This document shows, piece after piece, positions 8,039-14,026 of a stretch of 21,762 bases of DNA (position 1 is the first letter of the stretch; each line of letters begins with the position of its first letter). Location: IMG/VR virus record IMGVR_UViG_3300024318_000017, positions 1-21,762 of that record; one strand, written 5' to 3'. The notes beneath the pieces are model-generated. The model was not told the DNA's origin. It saw nothing but the letters and a program-made list of their open reading frames with translations, and ran no database searches. The position numbers and the translations under genes were made by a program. This DNA comes from a virus.

Positions 8039-8254
8039 TTACTCTCCTGGCTCTTCTTTCTCCAGGTCAGCAACTAGCATGTTGATAAATGCGTCTTTGC
8101 CTACTGAAAGTTGATCAAGGTTAAACTGAGTGGACCTGATCTTTCTATCCAGGTCATTGCAGTGATTTACCATCACCTGCTGCTGCTCAGTCATGTCTTC
8201 AAAAATGTACTCTACTTCGTTTATCACTATGGGAGTTGTTTTTTTCTCGCCCAT
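8039..8254 (-). CDS. Small conserved phage protein (DUF6447-like pattern)
   Basis: A 71-residue soluble acidic protein: a short beta hairpin (TPIVINEVEYIFEDM) followed by helices with NHCNDLDRKIRSTQFNLDQLSVGKDAFINML. The DLDRKI...FNLDQL.VGK.AF pattern is one I recall from a small family common in T4-like and marine phages (possibly listed as DUF6447, from memory and unchecked). Function is unknown. It may assemble through the helical part. The ATG at 8254 is preceded by AAGGAG, an ideal ribosome-binding site. It sits among the putative lysis-cassette genes. Confidence 0.8.
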   Translation of the reverse strand: MGEKKTTPIVINEVEYIFEDMTEQQQVMVNHCNDLDRKIRSTQFNLDQLSVGKDAFINMLVADLEKEEPGE

Positions 8255-8271
8255 GTCGTGCTCCTTCCAGG

Positions 8272-8433
8272 TTATTGTTTGGCTTTATTGCCAAGGAATG
8301 CGAACTGCTCCAAAACCTTATAGGCTTTTGCAACAAATTCATCGTCTTTTGGTGTTTCAGTGTAATTGCATATTACGCTGGCTATTGTAACCAATGATGT
8401 TGCAAGCACATATAAGTCGAGTAAGTATTCCAT
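8272..8433 (-). CDS. 53-residue phage membrane protein
   Basis: This short gene fills the 192-nt gap between two larger genes. It starts at ATG 8433 with AGAAGGA eight bases upstream and ends at TAA 8272-8274. The protein has a hydrophobic N-terminal helix (YLLDLYVLATSLVTIASVIC, about residues 3-22) followed by NYTETPKDDEFVAKAYKVLEQFAF. The TP.KDDE.VAK.YK.L..FA pattern is typical of small phage membrane proteins encoded in lysis or tail regions. Coding status rests on the ribosome-binding site, the membrane helix and the family-like motif. A pinholin or holin-like role is possible but not shown. Confidence 0.78.
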   Translation of the reverse strand: MEYLLDLYVLATSLVTIASVICNYTETPKDDEFVAKAYKVLEQFAFLGNKAKQ

Positions 8434-8446
8434 TAAATTATTCCTT

Positions 8447-8917
8447 CTATTGACTCATTAAGAAAGAAACTATTGCGTATATACCGTAACCTAGTACGCC
8501 TATGCCTATAATCTGCACAGTGTTCCAGAAGAAGGCTTTACGTCTACGCGCCTGAGCGTATATAGTTTTCTCTCTCTGCTCTTTAATCTTCCTACGCAAC
8601 TCTACTAGCTCGCTGTATCCTGTAGGGCCGTAGGTGTACATTAGAAGCTCTCTCAGCTCCTTCTCTTGCTGCTTTATCTTCTTTTGGTGAGCATAAAGCT
8701 GCATAGCCTCCTGCTCTACAGACTGACCTGCTACTATCTTCTTAAACAGCGGCGGGTTCTCGGCCTGCTTCTGGCATTCATTTAGGTCACTGACGGCTCC
8801 ATACCACTTACCAATCTGACCCAGTGTATCCTCTACTTCACGACCAGCAGCTACCATGCGCTTAATAGTGTTAAACGCAGAAGTAGCTACACTAATGGCT
8901 GTGACGGGATCAATCAT
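8447..8917 (-). CDS. Conserved phage protein with C-terminal membrane helix
   Basis: About 156 residues, beginning MIDPVTAISVATSAFNTIKR. The start is ambiguous. ATG 8917 gives the one-base TAATG overlap used elsewhere in this window, while a TTG at 8923 would add two residues and sits closer to an AGGA site. The body is helical and charged (NPPLFKKIVAGQSVEQEAMQ, LRELLMYTYGPTGYSELVEL, KIKEQREKTIYAQARRRK) and ends with a membrane segment (WNTVQIIGIGVLGYGIYAIV, about 133-154). The NPPLFKK...SVE.EA...TYGP pattern is familiar from proteins of unknown function in cyanophages and other marine phages. Its role is unknown. Its position suggests lysis or virion-membrane contact. Confidence 0.82.
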   Translation of the reverse strand: MIDPVTAISVATSAFNTIKRMVAAGREVEDTLGQIGKWYGAVSDLNECQKQAENPPLFKKIVAGQSVEQEAMQLYAHQKKIKQQEKELRELLMYTYGPTGYSELVELRRKIKEQREKTIYAQARRRKAFFWNTVQIIGIGVLGYGIYAIVSFLMSQ

Positions 8918-9222
8918 TACCAAGGAGTTCCTACAGCTACCGCAGGAGCTTTGCTGTCTGCAATCTGAGCAGCGATAGAATCTTCTACGCCAGTGACTGC
9001 TTCCTCGCCCATGCTGTCCTTCACCCAGCCAATAGCCTGAGCTTCTGTGATGTCTGAATAGGCTGTGTAGCCGTCAGCAGTGCTGTCAGGAGTAAAGCCA
9101 CAAGTGCCATAGCTGCTGCCTGAGTGGTCGCCATCTACATCTGAGGCGCGCCAGTGTGCTACAACTACACCGTCATCTGATGTGTTGCGTTCTAGTGTTG
9201 AGATTGTCCAAGTTACTGCCAT
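8917..9222 (-). CDS. Conserved marine-phage protein of unknown function
   Basis: A 101-residue acidic protein: MAVTWTISTLERNTSDDGVVVAHWRASDVDGD, then GTCGFTPDSTADGYTAYSDITEAQAIGWVKD and a short helical C-terminus ending in VGTPW. The beta-rich start with TW.I..LER...DGVV..HWR is one I have seen repeatedly in cyanophage and marine-phage genomes close to tail fibre genes (possibly catalogued as a DUF, not verified). Function is unknown. A tail-fibre-associated or structural role is inferred from its place two genes after the fibre. The ATG at 9222 lies only 2 nt after the preceding stop, and the GGAGAA ribosome-binding site lies within that upstream gene. Confidence 0.8.
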   Translation of the reverse strand: MAVTWTISTLERNTSDDGVVVAHWRASDVDGDHSGSSYGTCGFTPDSTADGYTAYSDITEAQAIGWVKDSMGEEAVTGVEDSIAAQIADSKAPAVAVGTPW

Positions 9223-9224
9223 GA

Positions 9225-9473
9225 TTATTCTCCTTCTTCCAGCGATGCTTGATAAGCTGCAATAACTGCATCAGTATGCACAGCAGCACAGATAGCCTGT
9301 ACCTCTGTAGATTCGTTGCTGTAGTCCTGTCCTGCGGTTATAACGTGGCGATGGTAGCCTGAAGATAGCTCTACGCCGTCCTCTAGGACTTTGGTGCAGG
9401 TTCGTACTTGTACTGCTTTGTAGTCACCTACGATTTCAATCTTGTCTTCTGTTATTACTTTTTCTAAAGCCAT
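9225..9473 (-). CDS. Small conserved protein downstream of the tail fibre
   Basis: An 82-residue protein starting MALEKVITEDKIEIVGDYKAVQVRTCTKVLEDG, mostly beta-strand like, then HRHVITAGQDYSNESTEVQAICAAVHTDAV. This style of protein (EK...D.IE..G.YK..QVR..T.I.EDG......HR) is common directly downstream of fibre genes in marine phages. No function is established to my knowledge. It could assist fibre assembly or be a minor virion protein. An AGGAG ribosome-binding site precedes the ATG at 9473, which lies 45 nt after the tail fibre stop. Confidence 0.78.
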   Translation of the reverse strand: MALEKVITEDKIEIVGDYKAVQVRTCTKVLEDGVELSSGYHRHVITAGQDYSNESTEVQAICAAVHTDAVIAAYQASLEEGE

Positions 9474-9518
9474 TGTATTGCTCCTGTCTGTACCTACCGT
9501 CCGATAGGCGTATGGTTG

Positions 9519-12293
9519 TTATGCTGAGCGATAAGTAATCGTGCCTCTAAACTCGCCTGTACCTATATGTGCTGCTGTTAAATTGGTGTTAGATGCCCCT
9601 GTGCTTGATGTGGAACCCATTACATACAATACAGTTGTGGTGGCTTCGGCATAAACGCTCGGTGAGTTTATTGTTGTTGACCAATTTTGCCAGTAACTAA
9701 CTGATCCGTTTGCCTCAATACCTGTTGGACTTAGAACATCCGCAACAGTGAATGGCATACCTCTAACTTCTAATGATCCAGATGCACCATTAGTGTTTGA
9801 GCAATCTGCTTCAAAATTGATCGTCACCAAGTTGCCTATTTTTACATACGAGCCGCCATACTCACTTAAAGCTAATTGTGTCCCACCCGCCCAAAGCTCA
9901 ACATTGAAAGTCCCCTCCTCATAGTCTTCCAGCTTATTAGCAGCACCTGTGCCGCCTAAGTAGACACCGCCTGACAGGTAGAGGTTTTTGAAGCGTTGGC
10001 TAGATGTGCCTAGCGATATAATTGCATCACGCGAACCGCCACTAGCATTAGTTGGGCGAAGAACATTATTAGTATCGTCCAGCATGATTCCTGTATTAAC
10101 GGAATTAATAGCCAAAGTGCCGCTGTAAGTACCAATACTACCTACGGTTGCGCCGTCTTTTTGAAAGCCTAAAATGTTTCCGTCCGCAGTGCTTCTATTG
10201 ACTGAAACAACATTGTTAGTATCGCCTGAACCTAAGGCGCGTGAAAAGAAACTCCCGTCAGTTCCTCTTATGCTTACACCAGCCGTTGTGTTGCCAACTC
10301 CCGGAATAGTCGTGCTGGACTGACCCACCAACAGGTTGCCTGACCCGTCAAACCTACCATACTCAGTAGCGCCATCAGCCTGAACAAAAGATATACCATC
10401 ACCATTTTTGTCGTTAAGCTGTAAACCACCAGAGCCAGTAAGATACTTCATTGAGCCGTAGGTGGCGTTGTCTCCACGATAGACTCTTAACTCTTGACCG
10501 CCTTTTACTTCCACATTCCCTGATGAGTCTATGCGCATGCGTTCTGTGTCGGCTGTATTAAATACTAGAGGGTCAGACTCTATAGTTCCAATGTAACTTG
10601 CAGTAGTGTTTGATAGCAATCTAAAGGTGTGAGTCCCGTTGTTTTCAATATCAATGAACCCTCCATAGGTAGCGTTGTTAAGCGTCAAGCCTGTATAGTT
10701 AGTTACAGCGTTTGGACTGCTTGTACCAATACCCACGTTGCCTGATGAGTCGATAGCCATACCAACAGTTGTGGCTTCGTTATTATTGTCTCCACCAACC
10801 AGAAATTCAAGCTGTCCTGCGCCTGCGCCTGTGACAGTTGGCTTAATGCCTGACCTACTTGCTCCCCCAGAAACAGCAGGGAAGCCTAACGTCATCTCGT
10901 TAAAACCAGTGATAGACATTTTACTATTAGGTGAACTAGTACCAATACCCACGTTGCCTGATGAGTCTATGCGCATGCGTTCTGAGGTATTTGTGCCTAG
11001 ACGCATTGAGTCTGTATTATGGTCGTACTGTACAAACCCGCTATAGCTACCTGTTCCTGTAGCGGCATCACCAAAGAAAAGATTTCCAGTAGTTGTCGAG
11101 CTACTCGCTATTAACATAGAAGTATCGGCTGTTGTTCCTGCTGTTCCTATTGTAAGAGGATAGCTAGGCGAACTAGTACCAATACCCACGTTGCCTGCGC
11201 CAGTAATAACAAAATCAGATTCAGTTGTTCTTGCAGACAAAGATAGTAAACGACTAGATTCCGTAGTATGGGGGTAGTATGAAATCTTGCCATCACTCAA
11301 CGCGTCATCACTAAACAAAATAGATGCGCGGTTGTTGTTAGTACCGCCTCCGCTGATTCTAAGCTGTGAGTTTGAAGTATAGGCAGTACCGTTAGCGGCT
11401 GATGCAACTATTTTACTGGTGAAGGTATTCGTACCTCCAACTGCTAATGCCTCCGCAGACGCATCCCAGAACAACTTAGCCGTTGTGCCTGTGTCCTCGT
11501 AGAAGCTGATATCGCCGTTGTAGTCTATTTTCTGACGCAGTTTTGCATTTGTGTAATTGTAGATATGACCACCTGAAACATTACCTGCGCCAATATCTAA
11601 AGTTCCACCTAATGAAGCATGTTCATTTCCGTAAAGTCTAACTCTTGCACCCCTAGCATCGCTGTTAGCTCCACCGCCAGAAACAGCCAGTACACCATTA
11701 TCAGAGCCATCAGATGTATTTAATCTAATTGTATCCCCTGTTGTAAATACAGCATCCCCATCTACAGTCAGACCATCGCTGGTCACTGTGCCAGTAACGT
11801 CTATGCCTGTGGAGGTGGTTTCAAACTTTAAACTATTGTCGTAATAGGCTTTTACAGAACCATTGACGTTAAAATGAGCAATTTCTTCGTTTGTACTGCT
11901 ACGCAGATAAATACCATCTCCGTTACTTCTTATAAACAAATGCCCTGTTGCAGTCTCATCAATATAGCTATTAGACCCATCATGGTAAATCTGTAGGTCA
12001 GAGCCAGCACCAAACGTAGCCTTGTCATTGTCGCCCAATGCAATGCCACCGTTGGCTGTGATTTCGCCAGAGGCAGATAAAGTAGTAAACGCGCCAGTAG
12101 ATGCAGAGGATGCGCCGATAGTCGTGCCGTCAATAGTGCCTGAGTTGATGTCAATCCCGGTAACAGGCGTGGTCCCGTCAAGCAGGTTGTCCAGGCTGTC
12201 CAGGTTAGTGTTTAGCTTCTCGCCCCATGTATCTTCTGAAGCGCCAACTTCCGGCTTAGTCAAACCATAGGTGGTTGTAGTTGTATCAGCCAT
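9519..12293 (-). CDS. Tail fibre protein with [10 protein letters not shown] repeats
   Basis: The 924-residue receptor-facing fibre candidate. The N-terminus ([20 protein letters not shown], then [10 protein letters not shown] and [20 protein letters not shown]) is the usual fibre start in marine phages. The shaft contains [10 protein letters not shown] three times, at about residues 370, 440 and 520, with a degenerate fourth ([15 protein letters not shown]). Such repeats occur in trimeric beta-structured fibres. The C-terminal 140 residues begin [14 protein letters not shown], the common lead-in to a globular tip, with [15 protein letters not shown]. No chaperone-of-endosialidase cleavage motif is visible at the end. 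The gene abuts the 232-residue gene with no gap (TAA then ATG). Internal DNA repeats of 28-29 bp could drive fibre shortening or exchange. Confidence 0.92.
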   Translation of the reverse strand: MADTTTTTYGLTKPEVGASEDTWGEKLNTNLDSLDNLLDGTTPVTGIDINSGTIDGTTIGASSASTGAFTTLSASGEITANGGIALGDNDKATFGAGSDLQIYHDGSNSYIDETATGHLFIRSNGDGIYLRSSTNEEIAHFNVNGSVKAYYDNSLKFETTSTGIDVTGTVTSDGLTVDGDAVFTTGDTIRLNTSDGSDNGVLAVSGGGANSDARGARVRLYGNEHASLGGTLDIGAGNVSGGHIYNYTNAKLRQKIDYNGDISFYEDTGTTAKLFWDASAEALAVGGTNTFTSKIVASAANGTAYTSNSQLRISGGGTNNNRASILFSDDALSDGKISYYPHTTESSRLLSLSARTTESDFVITGAGNVGIGTSSPSYPLTIGTAGTTADTSMLIASSSTTTGNLFFGDAATGTGSYSGFVQYDHNTDSMRLGTNTSERMRIDSSGNVGIGTSSPNSKMSITGFNEMTLGFPAVSGGASRSGIKPTVTGAGAGQLEFLVGGDNNNEATTVGMAIDSSGNVGIGTSSPNAVTNYTGLTLNNATYGGFIDIENNGTHTFRLLSNTTASYIGTIESDPLVFNTADTERMRIDSSGNVEVKGGQELRVYRGDNATYGSMKYLTGSGGLQLNDKNGDGISFVQADGATEYGRFDGSGNLLVGQSSTTIPGVGNTTAGVSIRGTDGSFFSRALGSGDTNNVVSVNRSTADGNILGFQKDGATVGSIGTYSGTLAINSVNTGIMLDDTNNVLRPTNASGGSRDAIISLGTSSQRFKNLYLSGGVYLGGTGAANKLEDYEEGTFNVELWAGGTQLALSEYGGSYVKIGNLVTINFEADCSNTNGASGSLEVRGMPFTVADVLSPTGIEANGSVSYWQNWSTTINSPSVYAEATTTVLYVMGSTSSTGASNTNLTAAHIGTGEFRGTITYRSA
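10519..10546. repeat. 28-bp direct repeat in tail fibre gene, R2 copy 1
   Basis: On the plus strand this segment (beginning CCTGATGAGTCTATGCGC) is identical base for base to 10957-10984. It encodes the RMRIDSSG part of the fibre repeat. The exact DNA identity, despite freedom in third positions, suggests recent duplication or gene conversion. Confidence 0.85.
10723..10751. repeat. 29-bp direct repeat in tail fibre gene, R1 copy 1
   Basis: The plus-strand segment starting GTACCAATACCCACGTTG is identical to 10939-10967, and its first 22 bases match again within 11170-11197. It encodes the fibre motif [11 protein letters not shown]. Confidence 0.85.
10939..10984. repeat. Tail fibre repeat, R1 copy 2 joined to R2 copy 2
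   Basis: This block joins the two repeat types. Bases 10939-10967 match 10723-10751, and 10957-10984 match 10519-10546. Upstream bases from 10933 also match the third copy at 11170-11197. It encodes the complete [17 protein letters not shown] unit. Confidence 0.85.
11170..11197. repeat. 28-bp direct repeat in tail fibre gene, R1 copy 3
   Basis: The segment beginning GAACTAGTACCAATACCC is identical to 10933-10960. It encodes [10 protein letters not shown] at about residue 370 of the fibre, preceded here by a different codon context (GAGNV rather than DSSGNV). Confidence 0.82.
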
Positions 12294-12992
12294 TTAAGCG
12301 GCCTCCCATAAAGTTACAGTGTCGGACACGGTTGTCCATGTTTGTGAAGCGCCAGAGACGCCTACCCATTCGTTGTCGTCAGATGCAATATCAGACCAAT
12401 CATTCGACGCCGGAGCCTTGTCAGCCCAAACCTCATCGCTCCCAGGCTTATCAAGCCAAAGTATCTGACCAGATGACGCCAAGACAGATGATGCGCTTAT
12501 ACCACCAATACCAACAGCAGTTATGTTGCCAGAGAATACAGTCTGACTCTCAGCCGATATTACAGCCCCTGCAGCAACAACCTTAAATCCAACCACTGTT
12601 GCAGATGACGCAACACCTATTTCTGATAGGCCCTGCTGGACCAGGACGCCATCTACCGACGACCCCGATGTAGCGCTTACAGCAACAACACCCGACCCGG
12701 TCATGAAGCCGGACACAGATGACGATGAAGCCGCCGATATTGCAGACCCTGTCTGTAGTAGTGCCTGCGGATCTGCCTGAACAGATGCAGTGGCGCTAAT
12801 CAACGACGAGTCCTGGCGAACAGCAGTTCCGGATATTGACGCAGATGATACTGCCGATATAGAGCAGCTCGCCTCCCGTACAAACCCAGCAGAGACATTT
12901 AACGCGGACGTTGCCGATATTACGACTGCGCCATCTTCAAGATTAGCGGTCGAGTAGGCGGCCTGCCCGTATTTATATGCCCCGTAAAGCAT
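12294..12992 (-). CDS. Ser/Ala-rich beta-repeat protein upstream of the tail fibre
   Basis: A 232-residue protein starting MLYGAYKYGQAAYSTANLED. Residues 20-165 consist of about six imperfect repeats of roughly 23-25 residues built on V(I)SA-SS--VSG-(x)V---G (AVVISATSALNVSAG, CSISAVSSASISGT, SAISAASSSSVSGF, VAVSATSGSSVDG). These suggest a solenoid or fibrous beta structure. The C-terminal 55 residues are Trp-rich (LWLDKPGSDEVWADKAP, NDWSDI, NEWVGVSGASQTWTTVSD) and probably globular. The Trp-rich ending is familiar from marine-phage proteins beside fibre genes. A fibre connector or baseplate-like role is inferred. The start lies one base after the stop of the 126-residue gene. Confidence 0.8.
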   Translation of the reverse strand: MLYGAYKYGQAAYSTANLEDGAVVISATSALNVSAGFVREASCSISAVSSASISGTAVRQDSSLISATASVQADPQALLQTGSAISAASSSSVSGFMTGSGVVAVSATSGSSVDGVLVQQGLSEIGVASSATVVGFKVVAAGAVISAESQTVFSGNITAVGIGGISASSVLASSGQILWLDKPGSDEVWADKAPASNDWSDIASDDNEWVGVSGASQTWTTVSDTVTLWEAA

Positions 12993-12993
12993 A

Positions 12994-13374
12994 TTAGTCT
13001 AGCGTGATATCTAAGTCGCCAGCCGGGATGCGGAATACGTCACCCGTAGCGATAGTCTTGCTTGCAGTCAATGCACCATAGGCTAGCAGGTTACCGCTTG
13101 TGGCTGCGTCGAATACACCGACGTGCGTAATCGTGCCCCAGTCGCCTGTAGCTGTTGCCCACTCTTCTGCAGATGTGTTGCTAGCAGTGTTACCCGACAC
13201 AGTAAATGCTGTGGCCTGGCGAGCATAACCGCTACCTGACAGCTCTGTACCGCCGCCTGTGTCACTAGGTGCTGCAGTGTATAGTCCAGTGTATAAAGTT
13301 CCTGGGGCTGTGTAGGCGTTGCCACCAAACACATGGTCCAGGACCTCTGTTTCTAAGAAGTTGGAAAAGCTCAT
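12994..13374 (-). CDS. Phage tail-associated protein (LYTGLYTAAPSD family pattern)
   Basis: A 126-residue protein: MSFSNFLETEVLDHVFGG, then LYTGLYTAAPSDTGGGTELSGSGYARQA, WATATGDWGTITHVGVFDA and SGNLLAYGALTASKTIATGD, ending FRIPAGDLDITLD. This whole pattern is common to short structural proteins lying beside tail fibre genes in many phages and prophages. It is probably a beta-sandwich that makes fibre or tail contacts. The ATG at 13374 overlaps the adaptor stop by four bases (ATGA). Confidence 0.85.
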   Translation of the reverse strand: MSFSNFLETEVLDHVFGGNAYTAPGTLYTGLYTAAPSDTGGGTELSGSGYARQATAFTVSGNTASNTSAEEWATATGDWGTITHVGVFDAATSGNLLAYGALTASKTIATGDVFRIPAGDLDITLD

Positions 13375-13994
13375 CCGAGTCCTCGTATTTTAGTTGTCAG
13401 GCCAACACCAGAATAAGCTGCCTGTTCAGAAGTTAAGTTTAGTTTGTCTACCGCCTCACCATACAATCGAGCCCACACCTCAGCCCGGCCATCTTCAGCC
13501 AGGTATGGTGCAGAGTTCAGTAGTGAGCCGTACAGGTAGATGTCTGGATATGATGTCAGCAGCCAGTTTGTAGTCGCGCTGTCGCTGAGAGAGGGTATCT
13601 GCTGGATGTATAGCAACTCAGCAGCATATGAGCCGTCAGGGGTAGGGAATACCTCAAACTGGCCCTCAGAGTGGGCATAGTATCTTGGCTTGCCTGCTAC
13701 ATTCTCTGAGCCCTGGCGCTTGTCAGCCATGGCCTGAGTGCTTAACAGGTCCATCGCAGAGGTGTTCTGGCCGGTCAAATGCAGGCGTATAGTCTCAACC
13801 CAGTCGCCTGGCTTGGTTAGGTACTGGCCGTCAATTGTAGTCGATGCCCTGTTCTCCATCTGCCAGTGACGGATGTCTCGGTTCATCCTGGCCTCGCCCA
13901 ACGCAATAAATGTCGGGATCACAGAAGTCAGGTCAGACCTGTTCAAAAAGTCTGCCATTGACGACTGCAGCTCGCTGTATGTGCTTATTGCCAT
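13371..13994 (-). CDS. Head-tail adaptor (phage adaptor protein)
   Basis: A 207-residue, mostly helical protein: MAISTYSELQSSMADFLNRSDL, IPTFIALGEARMNRDIRHW, LPVDWVET-like GDWVETIRLHL, then a beta insertion ending AELLYIQQIPSLSD and helices (NWLLTSYPDIYLYGSLLNSAPYL, ERVWARLYGEAV-like AEVWARLYGEAVDKL). The SELQ..I..FL.R.DL...IP.FI.LAE.R..R.LR pattern is that of phage adaptor proteins joining portal to tail. It starts 24 nt after the TATAATCGG element at 14018, so it likely leads the adaptor/tail/lysis unit. A portal gene is expected in the same genome but is not in this window. Confidence 0.85.
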   Translation of the reverse strand: MAISTYSELQSSMADFLNRSDLTSVIPTFIALGEARMNRDIRHWQMENRASTTIDGQYLTKPGDWVETIRLHLTGQNTSAMDLLSTQAMADKRQGSENVAGKPRYYAHSEGQFEVFPTPDGSYAAELLYIQQIPSLSDSATTNWLLTSYPDIYLYGSLLNSAPYLAEDGRAEVWARLYGEAVDKLNLTSEQAAYSGVGLTTKIRGLG

Positions 13995-14017
13995 TATGGC
14001 CTCCAGTTATTGGGCCG

Positions 14018-14026
14018 ATTATACCA
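14018..14026 (-). promoter_or_regulatory. Extended -10 promoter-like element (copy B), start of adaptor/tail unit
   Basis: The minus strand reads TGGTATAATCGGCCCA. The TATAAT (14023-14018) has TGn upstream. It begins right after the stop codon of the 904-residue gene, and its -10 lies 24 nt from the adaptor ATG, exactly the spacing of copy A. No clear -35 box. Confidence 0.62.

Noticed and set aside
9485-9512. Inverted CCTA/TAGG sequence after the tail fibre stop as a terminator
   Set aside because: Arms are only four bases, the loop is eight, and no U-run follows.
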